Positions 1-9,326 of a stretch of DNA of 64,000 nucleotides are shown here, one piece after another. Position 1 is the stretch's first letter. Every line of letters starts with the position of its first letter. This DNA comes from Candidatus Methylaffinis lahnbergensis. Its GTDB lineage: Bacteria > Pseudomonadota > Alphaproteobacteria > Rhizobiales > Beijerinckiaceae. Under the pieces are notes generated by a model, which was not told the DNA's origin, did not search any database, and worked only from the letters and a program-made list of their open reading frames with translations. The DNA is taken from assembly GCA_002890675.1 (NCBI GenBank), contig PEFW01000011.1, forward strand, positions 1 through 64,000, given 5' to 3'. The position numbers and the translations under genes are program-made.

Positions 1-183
1 CCCGACGGACGCGACCGCCTTGTCCGGCATGGCCAGGGTCCGGCCCGGATGATCCGGACCGGGATCGGCTCCGTCGGCGTCAGCCGCGTGAAGATCCGTG
101 ATCGCGGCGCTGCCACCGAAGTCGGACGGATCCGCTGTTATGCCCCTTCCGGCAGTGCGCTTGAGCAGCAGGCCAACAAATAG
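1..183 (+). pseudogene. IS256-family transposase fragment (partial, left edge)
   Basis: Frame 1 is open from the window edge to a TAG ending at 183. The peptide contains RHGQGPARMIRTGIGSVGVS and then RVKIRDRG, which resembles the N-terminal part of IS256/mutator transposases (a 'TGIGPVPV..P.VRDRG' region is usual). About 20 residues later the reading frame loses the family pattern and stops, whereas a full transposase is about 400 residues. No catalytic DDE region follows, so this is a degraded fragment. The part to the left of the window is unseen. Confidence 0.55.
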
Positions 184-926
184 CTCGAAGACCTGTCACA
201 ACCAAAAACCGCGAGACCAGGGGAAATCGCCGCGTTCGTGCAGCGTTTTGGATTGTCCCTCATAGCTCCCACCGAGGCAAGGCCCTCGTTTTGCCCACGG
301 GCGGCGACGCAAGCGCGCCGGATTCAGCAATCCATTGCCGACGGCGCGGACATTCGACCTCGGGATGATCCCGGGCTTCGGCGTGCCGATCGCCTTGCGC
401 TGACCGAGCTTTTTAAAGAATCCGCAAGCTCTTTAGACCCGCCAGTGGCAGACCAATTTGATTTCCGGTTTTGCCCAAGGCTTTGGCAAGCAATATCATG
501 ACCAATGCGGACCCTTAATCATAGCTAAATGCGGCCCTCGGTGCGTAAATCAAGAATTACGCACAATCGTTTTGGGCGAGTCAAATCAAACTCTTCGGCG
601 GTGCAAAAGTCAGGCGCATTTGTCTGACCTTCCACGACGCTAACAAACCGGCCCGCTACCGATCCGCCGCAGCGCCCTCGGGCAGCCACCCTCGCTCGAT
701 CGGCTCGTGACCGGATCACCGTAATTTGTCAAAGCCTCAAGCCCGGTGGGCTGCCGAATGCCATTCGGGCATTGATCGTCACGGCGGCACGGGGTACGAC
801 AATCGCTGGCGAAAAAGCGTGAACGGACGAACCGGCCACGCCAACCCGGTTGGTTCGCGATGAATTTTATGGATTCCCTCTCGGGCCTTGCCCTGATGTG
901 GAAGTCTTGCCCGGCGGCGGTGCGCA
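184..926. other. Non-coding stretch with a small hairpin
   Basis: No open frame here looks like a protein; the short ORFs have no recognisable motifs. The one structure I see is a perfect 8-bp inverted repeat, gtgcgtaa (541-548) and ttacgcac (557-564), with an 8-nt loop, followed by aatcgtttt, which could act as a weak terminator. The rest may hold further decayed insertion-sequence DNA and the dacA promoter. Confidence 0.4.
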
Positions 927-2150
927 ATGCAAACAATTGGATCGATCGCTCGCTTTTTTCGTCTCTGGTTCCCGCATCCAGTCCCGGCGGTCTTGCTGGC
1001 GGTTCATCTCGCGGGACCGGCCGGGGGCGTCGCCGCGGCCTTCGCCCAGACGTTTCAGACCAGTGCGCCTCATGCGATCTTGATCGATTCGGCCTCAAGC
1101 AGCGTTCTGTTTGAAAAGGATGCCGACGCGCTCGTCGTTCCGGCGTCCACCGTAAAGATCATGACCGCCGAAATGGTATTCCACGAAATCGCCTTGGGGC
1201 ATCTGAAGCTCGACGATCAATTTGTGGTCAGCGAAACGGCCTGGCGCTATGGCGGCGCGCCGGCCCGGGGGTCCGCAATGTTCGCCGCTCCCAATAGCCA
1301 AATCAGGGTCGAGGATTTGATTCGCGGCCTCGTGATTGATTCGGGCAACGATGCGGCGATCGCGCTTGCCGAAGGGATTGCCGGATCGGAAGGAGCTTTT
1401 GCCACGCTCATGACGAAACGCGCGCGCGAGCTTGGCCTAGAGCATTCGACCTTTACCAATGCATGGGGCAGGGGAGATCCCGAGCAAAAAGTGAGCCCTA
1501 GGGAAATGGTGGCTCTGGCCAATCACCTCATCCTGACCTACCCGGATCTTTATAAATATTTCGGCGAGAAAGACTTCACTTGGAACAAGATCAAACAGGC
1601 GAATCGCAATCCGCTTTTGACCATGGATTTTGGCGCGGACGGGCTGAAAACCGGCAACATCGACGAAAGCGGCTACGGCCTTGTCGGCTCCGCCGTCCAA
1701 AACGGTCAGCGCCTGATCCTGGCGCTCTACGGCGCGTCGACCGCCAAGGAGCGCGCCGAGGAAGCGCGCAAGATATTCCTTTGGGGTTTTCGTTCGTTCG
1801 ATTCGAAAACGATTTTTCAGGCTGGCGAGACAATCGGCGACGCCAAGGTCTATGGCGGCAGCGCCTCGGAGGTGCCTCTTATCGCCGACAAGGAAGTGAC
1901 GATTCTCGTGCCCCGGACCGCGACCGGCAAATTCACCGGGCGCATTGTCTACACGGGTCCGCTGATCCCGCCGATCGAGGCTGGGCAGGAAGTTGCGCGT
2001 CTCAAGATATTTCGTGGAACGGAGCTAATCCTCGATCTGCCTTTGAAGACGGCGGCGGCGGTCGAGCAAGGCGCGCTGCCGCGACGCGCCATGGACGCCG
2101 GGCTCGAATATGCGACCGGGCTCTTTCGTAAATTTGGCGTCAAGCGATGA
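927..2150 (+). CDS. dacA: D-alanyl-D-alanine carboxypeptidase (PBP5/6 type)
   Basis: This is a periplasmic penicillin-binding protein that trims the terminal D-Ala from peptidoglycan pentapeptides (peptidase family S11). An N-terminal hydrophobic signal (about residues 8-40, ending AFAQ) is followed by the three catalytic motifs: STVK at residues 74-77 (SxxK), SGN at 139-141 and KTG at 241-243. A C-terminal beta-rich domain (about 290-380) follows, as in PBP5. Length 407 aa is usual. The stop overlaps the tmk start by four bases, so the two are translationally coupled, as in many Rhizobiales. The family assignment is firm; the exact symbol (dacA, dacC or dacF) is a convention. Confidence 0.93.
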   Translation: MQTIGSIARFFRLWFPHPVPAVLLAVHLAGPAGGVAAAFAQTFQTSAPHAILIDSASSSVLFEKDADALVVPASTVKIMTAEMVFHEIALGHLKLDDQFVVSETAWRYGGAPARGSAMFAAPNSQIRVEDLIRGLVIDSGNDAAIALAEGIAGSEGAFATLMTKRARELGLEHSTFTNAWGRGDPEQKVSPREMVALANHLILTYPDLYKYFGEKDFTWNKIKQANRNPLLTMDFGADGLKTGNIDESGYGLVGSAVQNGQRLILALYGASTAKERAEEARKIFLWGFRSFDSKTIFQAGETIGDAKVYGGSASEVPLIADKEVTILVPRTATGKFTGRIVYTGPLIPPIEAGQEVARLKIFRGTELILDLPLKTAAAVEQGALPRRAMDAGLEYATGLFRKFGVKR

Positions 2151-2848
2151 GCGAGGTGGGGGCACAAATCGCTGCCGGAAGAGCGCGCGGATCCTTCATC
2201 ACGCTCGAAGGTGGCGAAGGCGTTGGCAAATCGACGCAGATCCGCCATCTCCTGCGCAACCTCCGGGAGGCGGGAATAGAGGCGATTGGCACGAGAGAGC
2301 CGGGCGGATCGCCGGGCGCGGAAATCTTGCGCAAAGTGCTCCTATCGGGCGGCATGGCGCGGCTTGGCCCGGCCGCCGAAGCGATCCTCTTCGCCGCGGC
2401 CAGGGTCGACCATATCGACAAGAAGATCGAACCCGCCCTAGCGGCGGGAACTTTTGTCGTCTGCGACAGGTTCGCGGACTCGACAAGGGCCTATCAAGGC
2501 ACGCGCGGACAACTCGATCCGCGGTTCCTGAGCGCGCTCGAACGCGTCACCTTGGGCGATGTTCGGCCCGATCTGACCTTGATCCTCGACCTTCCCGCGA
2601 CCGTAGGCCTCGCCCGCGCGGCGGCCCGGCGCGGTGCGGGAGAAGCACCCGATCGTTTCGAGCGCGAGGATTTAGAATTTCACGAGAACCTTCGCGCCGC
2701 TTTCCTGGCGATAGCGGCGGCGGAACCTGTTCGCTGCGCCATCATCGACGCGGAGCGCGCCGAGGAAGACGTCGCGCACGAGATCTTCGATGTCATATTA
2801 AACAGGCTCATCGCTCCGGCGCAAGCGAAGCAGGTCAAGCGCGGCTAG
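2147..2848 (+). CDS. tmk: Thymidylate kinase
   Basis: Phosphorylates dTMP to dTDP in the cytoplasm for DNA synthesis. The P-loop GGEGVGKST lies at residues 22-30, the DR(F/Y) substrate motif appears in CDRFADSTRAYQG, and a lid-like region with ARRGAGEAPDRFE follows near residue 160. Length 233 aa fits the family. ATG overlaps the dacA stop (ATGA), and holB starts 4 nt after the stop, giving the conserved alphaproteobacterial dac-tmk-holB order. Confidence 0.96.
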   Translation: MSEVGAQIAAGRARGSFITLEGGEGVGKSTQIRHLLRNLREAGIEAIGTREPGGSPGAEILRKVLLSGGMARLGPAAEAILFAAARVDHIDKKIEPALAAGTFVVCDRFADSTRAYQGTRGQLDPRFLSALERVTLGDVRPDLTLILDLPATVGLARAAARRGAGEAPDRFEREDLEFHENLRAAFLAIAAAEPVRCAIIDAERAEEDVAHEIFDVILNRLIAPAQAKQVKRG

Positions 2849-2852
2849 AACG

Positions 2853-3941
2853 ATGGCGCCCAAAACCTTGGAAACCAGTCCCGAGTCCGACCGTTTTGAA
2901 AATACCCCGCATCCGCGCGAGAGCTATCATTGCTTCGGTCATGCCGAGACGGAAAGGCAATTCATTCTGTCCTATTTGTCGGGACATTTGCCGCAGGCTT
3001 TCGTTTTTGGCGGACCGCCCGGGGTAGGCAAAGCCACGCTCGCCTGGCGCCTCGCCCGTTTTCTGCTGGCCAACCCCGATCCGGCGGCTGCCGCGGGCGA
3101 GGCGAGGGCGGATCTTTTTGTCGCCCCCGATCATCTTGTCGCTCGTCAAATCGCCGCGATGGCGCATCCCGATCTTATTCTCCTGCGCCGCGAGTGGAAC
3201 GAAAAAGACAAAAGATTCTGTACGGAAATCCGGGTCGAGGATGTCCGCCGCGCGATCCACATGTTCCAGCAGGCGGCGGGGCGGGGCGGCTACAGGATCT
3301 GCATCCTCGATTGCGCCGAGGACCTCAACATGTCCAGCGCGAATGCGCTTTTGAAGCTCATCGAGGAACCGCCGCCGCGCTCGCTGTTTCTGATCGTGGC
3401 GCACCGGCCCGGCCGTATGCTGGCGACGCTGCGTTCCCGCTGTCGCAAAGTCGTTCTCAAACCCCTGGCGACGGCAGCCATCGGCCAATTCGTTGCGGCG
3501 CTCGGACCACCGTGGTCCGCCGCCGGCGAAGCAAAGCGCGATTCCGCGATCGCACGCGCGCATGGCTCGATCCATAATGTTTTGCGGCTCCTCGACGATC
3601 GCGGAATCGAGCTCGACACAAATCTCGGGCGCATGCTGGACGATCTGCTGCGGATAGATTGGAGCAAGGTCCATGCGTTGGCCGACCGGGTCGCGGCGCG
3701 CAACAACGGCAAGGATTACGATACGATGCTCGCCGCGATCGATGCCTGGCTCGATACGAAAGTGCGGCGCGGCGCGCTGAGTCCGGAAGCTAATTGCGCG
3801 CGGCTTGCGCCCTACGCCCTTGTATGGGAAAAACTCAGCGAGGCGGCGCGCGAGACCGATACCTTCAATCTGGACAAGCGGCCGTTTGTCTTGTCCCTGT
3901 TCGCCGATTTGGCGGCGGCGGAGCGGGCGTCTTCGTCATGA
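2853..3941 (+). CDS. holB: DNA polymerase III subunit delta'
   Basis: Clamp-loader subunit of the replicative polymerase. The Walker A sequence GGPPGVGKAT is at residues 53-62. The sensor region LLKLIEEPPPRSLFLIVAHR and SRCRKVVLKPL are characteristic of the DnaX/HolB clamp-loader ATPases. Length 362 aa matches alphaproteobacterial delta', which, unlike the E. coli protein, often keeps an intact Walker A. It lies between tmk and metG in one transcription unit. Confidence 0.94.
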   Translation: MAPKTLETSPESDRFENTPHPRESYHCFGHAETERQFILSYLSGHLPQAFVFGGPPGVGKATLAWRLARFLLANPDPAAAAGEARADLFVAPDHLVARQIAAMAHPDLILLRREWNEKDKRFCTEIRVEDVRRAIHMFQQAAGRGGYRICILDCAEDLNMSSANALLKLIEEPPPRSLFLIVAHRPGRMLATLRSRCRKVVLKPLATAAIGQFVAALGPPWSAAGEAKRDSAIARAHGSIHNVLRLLDDRGIELDTNLGRMLDDLLRIDWSKVHALADRVAARNNGKDYDTMLAAIDAWLDTKVRRGALSPEANCARLAPYALVWEKLSEAARETDTFNLDKRPFVLSLFADLAAAERASSS

Positions 3942-3998
3942 AACGGGACGCCCCAAGGGCTTCGGCGGCTCCGCGCGAAAATTTAAGATTGCAAGTTC

Positions 3999-5570
3999 AT
4001 GAGTGCCCGCTCCCCCTTCTATATCACGACCGCGATACCCTACGCCAATGGCGCGCCGCATATTGGACATGCCTATGAGCGGATCGCGGCCGATGCGATT
4101 GCCCGCTTCAAGCGGCTTGACGGCTTCGATGTCCTGTTCGTCACCGGGATGGACGAACACGGCCAGAAGATGCAGCGGACTGCCGCACACGAAGGCCAGA
4201 CCCCTCAACAACTCGCCGACCGCACCGCGGCGCAATTCGCCGCGATGGGCACCGCTCTTTTTGCCGGAGCAGACGACGTCGTGCGCACCACGCAAACCCG
4301 CCACCATGCGGCCGCGCGCGAGCTCTGGACCAGAATGGCGGCCGCGGGCGACATTTATCGTTCCAAATATCCAGGCTGGTATTCGGTCCGCGACGAAGCA
4401 TTTTTTGACGAATCCGAGCTGATCGAAGGACCCGGCGGCACCCTTCTCGCCCCGACCGGGGCGCCGGTCGAATGGGTTGAGGAGGAAAGCTATTATTTCA
4501 AGCTTTCGGCCTACCGGGACCGGCTCCTCAAGCTTTACCGCGATAGTCCGGATTTCGTGACGCCGGAGAAATACCGCAATGAAATTGTTGCGTTTGTCGA
4601 ACGCGGCCTGACCGATCTTTCGATCAGCCGTTCGACCTTCGACTGGGGCATTCCGGTGCCGGGCGATGCGCGCCATGTGATGTATGTCTGGGTCGATGCG
4701 TTGGCGAATTATATCACCGCAACTGGTTTCCCGGACCCTGAGGCGCTACGCCAAAAATTTTGGCCTGCGAGCGCGCATGTGATTGGCAAGGACATTACCA
4801 GATTTCATGCCGTCTATTGGCCGGCGTTCCTGATGTCGGCCAAACTTGCGCTGCCTCGCCAAATCGTCGTCCATGGTTTTCTCTTCAACCGGGGCGAGAA
4901 AATGTCGAAGTCGGTCGGCAATGTGATCGATCCGCTTGCGCTCGCGAGACATTATGGCGCCGACCAGTTGCGGTATTTTCTGCTGCGCGAAGTGCCGTTT
5001 GGCCAGGACGGCACTTATTCGCATGAAGCCATCGTCAATAGGATCAATGCCGATCTGGCCAACGATCTCGGCAATCTCGCGCAGCGCTGCTTGGCGATGG
5101 TCGCGAGGAATTGCGGCGGAATATTGCCGGCGCCGGCTGCGCTCAGCGAAGCGGACCAGGCGCTCCTTGCGCAAGCGGCAGCGCTTCCGGCAAAATCCCG
5201 CGCCGCGATGCAAGACTATGCCTTGCACATGGTCCTGACTGGCATTTGGCGCGTGGCCGGCGAAGCCAACCGCTATTTCGCCAGCGAAGAACCATGGGTA
5301 AAGCGGAAAAATGACCCCCCGCGGATGCAAACGATTCTTTATGTGACCGCCGAGGTTTTGCGGATGGTCGCGATCATGACGCAACCGTTCATGCCGGCTT
5401 CGATGGAAAAACTTCTTGGCCTTTTGAGCGTGCCCGAAAACGCGCGAAATTTTGTTGACGCCGAGATAGCGCAAGGTCTCGTGGCGGGAACGCTTTTGCC
5501 TCTGCCCGCGCCGGTTTTTCCGCGTTACATCGACGCGGAGGAACATTTGCTCAAGAAAGGTCTAACGTGA
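3999..5570 (+). CDS. metG: Methionyl-tRNA synthetase
   Basis: Charges tRNA-Met. Class I signature HIGH is at residues 21-24 and KMSKS at about 301-305 (GEKMSKSVGN). At 523 aa it lacks the C-terminal tRNA-binding extension of the longer form, which is normal for the alphaproteobacterial short type. It starts 57 nt after holB. Downstream one expects tatD directly; here a PadR module intervenes. Confidence 0.96.
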   Translation: MSARSPFYITTAIPYANGAPHIGHAYERIAADAIARFKRLDGFDVLFVTGMDEHGQKMQRTAAHEGQTPQQLADRTAAQFAAMGTALFAGADDVVRTTQTRHHAAARELWTRMAAAGDIYRSKYPGWYSVRDEAFFDESELIEGPGGTLLAPTGAPVEWVEEESYYFKLSAYRDRLLKLYRDSPDFVTPEKYRNEIVAFVERGLTDLSISRSTFDWGIPVPGDARHVMYVWVDALANYITATGFPDPEALRQKFWPASAHVIGKDITRFHAVYWPAFLMSAKLALPRQIVVHGFLFNRGEKMSKSVGNVIDPLALARHYGADQLRYFLLREVPFGQDGTYSHEAIVNRINADLANDLGNLAQRCLAMVARNCGGILPAPAALSEADQALLAQAAALPAKSRAAMQDYALHMVLTGIWRVAGEANRYFASEEPWVKRKNDPPRMQTILYVTAEVLRMVAIMTQPFMPASMEKLLGLLSVPENARNFVDAEIAQGLVAGTLLPLPAPVFPRYIDAEEHLLKKGLT

Positions 5571-5665
5571 TGATCGCTGGTTCAAACGGTATTCGACCCG
5601 TCGCCTCTTGACACCCAGACGATTTCTTCTAAATATACGAATAAATGAAACAAAAAGGAAAATTC

Positions 5666-5998
5666 ATGGTCGATGTTACCGACCTGACGCTGATCGAGCA
5701 GCAGACGCTGCTCGGCATTATGCGCCTCCATCCCAATGCTTATGGGGTCTCCATTCGCGACGAGATCAAATTGCGAACGGACAAGGAATATTCTTTTGGC
5801 TCGATATACGCGATTCTAGAACGGCTCGAAGACCGGGGCATGATCGAGTCTCGCGTTGGTGAAGCAACCGGCTCGCGCGGCGGCCGTAAGAAACTTTATT
5901 TCACGATTACAGGAGCCGGCGAAAGGGCGCTTCAAGCCTCGCTCAATGCAATGGATGCTATGCGTGCTGGGCTCAAGCTGAAGGGGGCCTTCGCATGA
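5666..5998 (+). CDS. PadR-family transcriptional regulator
   Basis: Small winged-helix repressor of about 110 aa. It shows the PadR pattern of an early helix (LIEQQTLLGIMRLHPNAYG), then EYSFGSIYAILERLEDRGM and KLYFTITGAGERAL. I chose the ATG at 5666 because aaaagga lies just upstream; an in-frame ATG also exists at 5645. Its stop overlaps the next gene (ATGA). PadR genes commonly sit in front of genes with a 'permease prefix' domain and control them; that pairing is seen here. It interrupts the conserved metG-tatD neighbourhood, suggesting an insertion. Confidence 0.85.
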   Translation: MVDVTDLTLIEQQTLLGIMRLHPNAYGVSIRDEIKLRTDKEYSFGSIYAILERLEDRGMIESRVGEATGSRGGRKKLYFTITGAGERALQASLNAMDAMRAGLKLKGAFA

Positions 5999-6552
5999 GC
6001 GCCGACTTCAAGCACGACAACCTTTTGGAATACTTATTTCTTCATAGATCAATAAACCAGCGAACGTCGCTGGAACACTTACTTCAAGAAATAAAAATGG
6101 AAGGAGAAAATAGCAAACCTCGCTCTTTGGAAGACTTACTTCAAGAAATAAACCACAACACCCCGATGGAAGGAGTACGGCTCCCCCGACATCTCCCCGG
6201 CGAGCAAGGTACTTTTGCCCTTCGCTCAAGCGAGCAGTCAAGCATTTTGCTTCATCATTCACCAAAAACGGAACCTCCGCGAGTCGCCGAATTCCTTGTA
6301 AGCTGGTGCATCAAGAAACGCTATCGGAAAGCGTTGTTCGACGACCTCGACGAGGATTTCCAGCGCGATCTTTCCAAAGGGATTACGGTTGCTCGCGCTC
6401 GCCTGAGATATTGGGGTAGTGCTCTACATTCGATCACCCCACAGCTTTTGGCATTAGCAAAGCGGATCGGAATCGAGGACTTATCGCCGACTACGCCCGT
6501 CGTCTTCTTCATTGACGGGAGCGTGCGGGTCCGCGCTGCCCGCCCGGTCTGA
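5995..6552 (+). CDS. PadR-associated protein with permease-prefix-like domain
   Basis: 185 aa, no signal peptide. The C-terminal part (about residues 98-165, including PPRVAEFLVSWCIKKRYRKA and a Trp/Leu-rich helix) resembles the permease prefix domain 2 found next to PadR regulators at the front of MacB-like permeases. The permease itself is absent. The N-terminal part carries repeated segments: TSLEHLLQEI and RSLEDLLQEI, each followed within a few residues by a MEG motif, mirrored at DNA level by acttacttcaagaaataaa twice. The 4-bp overlap with padR implies joint regulation. Domain identity is an inference from pattern. Confidence 0.6.
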   Translation: MSADFKHDNLLEYLFLHRSINQRTSLEHLLQEIKMEGENSKPRSLEDLLQEINHNTPMEGVRLPRHLPGEQGTFALRSSEQSSILLHHSPKTEPPRVAEFLVSWCIKKRYRKALFDDLDEDFQRDLSKGITVARARLRYWGSALHSITPQLLALAKRIGIEDLSPTTPVVFFIDGSVRVRAARPV

Positions 6553-6599
6553 TCGAAACCTTCCGGACGGGGATTCGGGCAAATTTTGTGGATTAGATC

Positions 6600-7400
6600 G
6601 TGCTGATTGACAGTCATTGCCACCTCGATTTTCCGGATTTCGCCGCCGAGCGCGATGCAGTGGTCGAACGCGCCCGCGCCGCAGGGCTCAAGCGGATGAT
6701 CACCATTTCGACCCGCACGGAAGCTTTTGGTTCGATCAGCCTCATCGCCGAAACCTATGAGGACGTCTATTGCACGGCCGGCACGCATCCGCATCATGCG
6801 CATGAAGAAGCCGAAGTGTCGCAAGATCGCCTCGTCGATCTCGCCCGCCACAAAAAATGCGTCGGCATTGGCGAGGCCGGACTCGATTATCATTATGACA
6901 AGACCCCGCGCGACATTGCCGCGAGGGTTTTCCGCACCCATATCGCGGCCGCCCGGCAAAGCGGGCTTCCAATTGTCATTCATGCCCGCGACGCGGACGC
7001 CGATATCGCCGCTATATTAACGGACGAAATGGGGAAGGGCGCTTTTACAGGGGTTCTCCATTGCTTCACCTCGTCTGCCATGCTTGCCGAGGTAGCACTT
7101 TCGCTTGGGCTCTATATTTCGTTTTCCGGCGTCTTGACGTTTAAGAATTCGCGGCCGCTGCGGGAGATCGCCCGCGCGGTTCCAATGGACAGGTTGCTGG
7201 TCGAAACCGACGCGCCCTATCTGGCGCCGGTTCCCTATCGCGGCAAGCGCAACGAACCGGCATTTGTCGCAGCCATCGCCCAAGTATTGGCCGACGTGAA
7301 GGGCGTCTCAGTGCAAACAATCGCCGCGGAAACGAGCGCCAACGCGCTGCACTTGTTTGCCAAGATGCCTGCTCCTGCGATCGGCGCGGAAGCGGCGTGA
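6600..7400 (+). CDS. tatD: TatD-family metal-dependent hydrolase (DNase-like)
   Basis: Metal-dependent TIM-barrel hydrolase; family members act as 3'-5' exonucleases in DNA repair. DSHCHLDF gives the HxH metal ligands (His6, His8), GEAGLDYHY the bridging Glu, HARDAD and HCFT further His ligands, and ETDAPYLAP the catalytic Asp. It starts with GTG at 6600. Length 266 aa is normal. Its end overlaps the next gene by GTGA, keeping the conserved metG-tatD-MBL order apart from the inserted PadR pair. Confidence 0.93.
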   Translation: MLIDSHCHLDFPDFAAERDAVVERARAAGLKRMITISTRTEAFGSISLIAETYEDVYCTAGTHPHHAHEEAEVSQDRLVDLARHKKCVGIGEAGLDYHYDKTPRDIAARVFRTHIAAARQSGLPIVIHARDADADIAAILTDEMGKGAFTGVLHCFTSSAMLAEVALSLGLYISFSGVLTFKNSRPLREIARAVPMDRLLVETDAPYLAPVPYRGKRNEPAFVAAIAQVLADVKGVSVQTIAAETSANALHLFAKMPAPAIGAEAA

Positions 7401-8194
7401 GCCTCACCTTCACCATCCTCGGCTGCGGATCCTCCGGGGGGGTTCCGCGCGTCGGCCAAGGCTGGGGCGCCTGCGATCCCAACAATCCAAAAAACCGCCG
7501 CCGGCGCTGCTCGCTTTTTGTCCAGCGGCGTGGCGAGAATGGCGCCACGACCCAAGTCCTCGTCGACATGTCGCCGGATCTTCGCGAACAATTGCTCGAC
7601 CGTGGCATCGGCCGGCTCGACGCTATCCTGCTGACCCATTCGCACGCCGACCATATTCATGGAATTGACGAGATCCGGCCTTTGGTCATCATGGCACGGC
7701 GAAAAATCGACCTCTATATGGACGCCGCCACGTCGGCCCTCGTGCGCGCGAAATTCGGTTATATTTTCGAAACGCCACCCGGCAGCCATTATCCTGCATT
7801 GCTAAACGAACATCGCCTGGTAACAGGTCAACCTCTAAGCATAATTGGTCCTGGCGGACCTCTGGATGCCGTTCCGTTCCAGCTTGAACATGGCGAGATT
7901 GGCGCGCTCGGATTTCGGTTTGGCAAGGTCGCCTATTCGCCCGATCTCAACGCCGTTCCCATCGATAGCCTCGGTTTTTTGGAGGGGCTCGACCTGTGGA
8001 TCGTCGATGCTTTGCGCTACACGCCGCACCCCAGTCATTTGTCCTTGCCGGAAACTCTTGACTGGATCGCCAAATTGCGGCCCAAGCGCGCGATTCTCAC
8101 CAACCTTCATAGCGATCTCGATTTCGCGCGGCTCAAAAGCGAACTTCCCGGCAATGTCGAACCTGCTTTCGACGGCATGCGAATTTGCGCCTGA
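7397..8194 (+). CDS. MBL-fold metallo-hydrolase (PhnP-like)
   Basis: Metallo-beta-lactamase-fold phosphodiesterase-like protein. The metal motif THSHADHIHG is at residues 80-89 (HxHxDH), and the start TILGCGSSGGVPRVG is typical of the PhnP/tRNase-Z-like group. Length 265 aa. GTG start overlapping the tatD stop indicates translational coupling. The substrate is not known for the alphaproteobacterial tatD-linked members; a cyclic phosphate or RNA substrate is possible. Confidence 0.9.
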   Translation: MSLTFTILGCGSSGGVPRVGQGWGACDPNNPKNRRRRCSLFVQRRGENGATTQVLVDMSPDLREQLLDRGIGRLDAILLTHSHADHIHGIDEIRPLVIMARRKIDLYMDAATSALVRAKFGYIFETPPGSHYPALLNEHRLVTGQPLSIIGPGGPLDAVPFQLEHGEIGALGFRFGKVAYSPDLNAVPIDSLGFLEGLDLWIVDALRYTPHPSHLSLPETLDWIAKLRPKRAILTNLHSDLDFARLKSELPGNVEPAFDGMRICA

Positions 8195-8620
8195 ATTGCT
8201 CCGGTCAGCTTTAATCTCACGTATGAACTTCGTAATATAGGCCACTGATATCAATTTTTAATTTTAGATACGAATATAAGGTGCGCGCGGCGGCGTCCTG
8301 AAATCCGGATGTATGTTCCATAATATAGATTATGCGAATGGCTGCCAGGGTGAGCGGTCTTTTCCAATCGCGCGGCTTCGTACCATGCGGATTGGAGTAG
8401 CCAAGCCCTTTGACAATTGCTATCATTTACGTGGCACGGGATTTTCGGCATTTGGACCAACGACCATCGGCGCGATTTTGGGCTGGCACCCTTGCGGGGC
8501 TGGCCTTTTGGTGCGTGCGTTTGTCGGAAATTGCGGCCGATGAGCCGGTGCGAGCGAGCGGCTGGAAGCGCGCCAGGCCAAAGTTAGATACGATTTTTGG
8601 TGGAGACGAGCAGGCACATC
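8195..8620. other. AT-richer intergenic region upstream of the cold-shock gene
   Basis: No convincing ORF. Base composition drops around 8220-8330 (tatcaatttttaattttaga and similar). The last part before 8621 would contain the promoter and 5' leader of the cold-shock-domain gene; long leaders are common for such genes, but I see no clear cold box. Confidence 0.35.
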
Positions 8621-9277
8621 ATGAGCAAAGGTAGAGATTTCCGGGGACCCAAGAAGCGCGGGTTCGATGACGATGGGCCTTCGCCCTATGATTCTCCGCG
8701 GCCGAGCCGGACCCCGCGAGCGGGCTTTGGAACCGGAAGCGGCGGCCCCCAGGAAATGGCGCCGCCAAGCGGGCCGAGCGTCGACGCGGTCGTCAAATGG
8801 TTCAAGGGCGAAAAGGGTTTCGGTTTCGTCGAGTTGAGCAATGGAGCCGGCGACGCGTTCCTGCATATCGGCGCGCTTCAGGCCGCGGGATATGAGTCGG
8901 TTCCCCCAGGCGCGAAGTTGAAGGTAAATGTCAGCAATGGCATGAAGGGCGCTCAAGTCACTCGCGTCCTCGAGGTTGACACCGCTGGAGCGGCGGAAAG
9001 GGCGCCGCCGTCTCGCGGGGGTGGCGATTCGCCCCGCCCGCAGCGCCGCATCCCGGATCCTTCGACCGCGGTTTCGATCACGGGGATTGTCAAATGGTTC
9101 GATGACCACAAAGGCTTCGGCTTCGTCCAATCGAATGACGGCGGCAAGGACATTTTTGTCCATATTTCGATCCTCGGTCCGGCGGGAATCCAGAACCTTG
9201 CCGAAGGCCAGCCCGTGACGATGCAGGTCGTCGATACGCCAAAGGGCCGCGAGGCTTTGTCGATTTCGCTCGATTGA
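8621..9277 (+). CDS. Double cold-shock-domain protein
   Basis: Two CspA-type nucleic-acid-binding domains in one polypeptide. The first has VVKWFKGEKGFGFVE and the second IVKWFDDHKGFGFVQ with DIFVHISIL (RNP1- and RNP2-like motifs). They are joined by a Pro/Arg/Gly-rich linker, and a basic, disordered N-terminus (SKGRDFRGPKKRGFDDD) precedes them. About 218 aa from this ATG; an upstream in-frame start adds 8 residues. Tandem CSD proteins of this size are usual in Rhizobiales and act as RNA chaperones or antiterminators. Confidence 0.9.
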   Translation: MSKGRDFRGPKKRGFDDDGPSPYDSPRPSRTPRAGFGTGSGGPQEMAPPSGPSVDAVVKWFKGEKGFGFVELSNGAGDAFLHIGALQAAGYESVPPGAKLKVNVSNGMKGAQVTRVLEVDTAGAAERAPPSRGGGDSPRPQRRIPDPSTAVSITGIVKWFDDHKGFGFVQSNDGGKDIFVHISILGPAGIQNLAEGQPVTMQVVDTPKGREALSISLD

Positions 9278-9326
9278 ACGGGAGCGGCGCCGCCCAATCG
9301 CCGCCCTATCGTCCAAATGGCGACGG

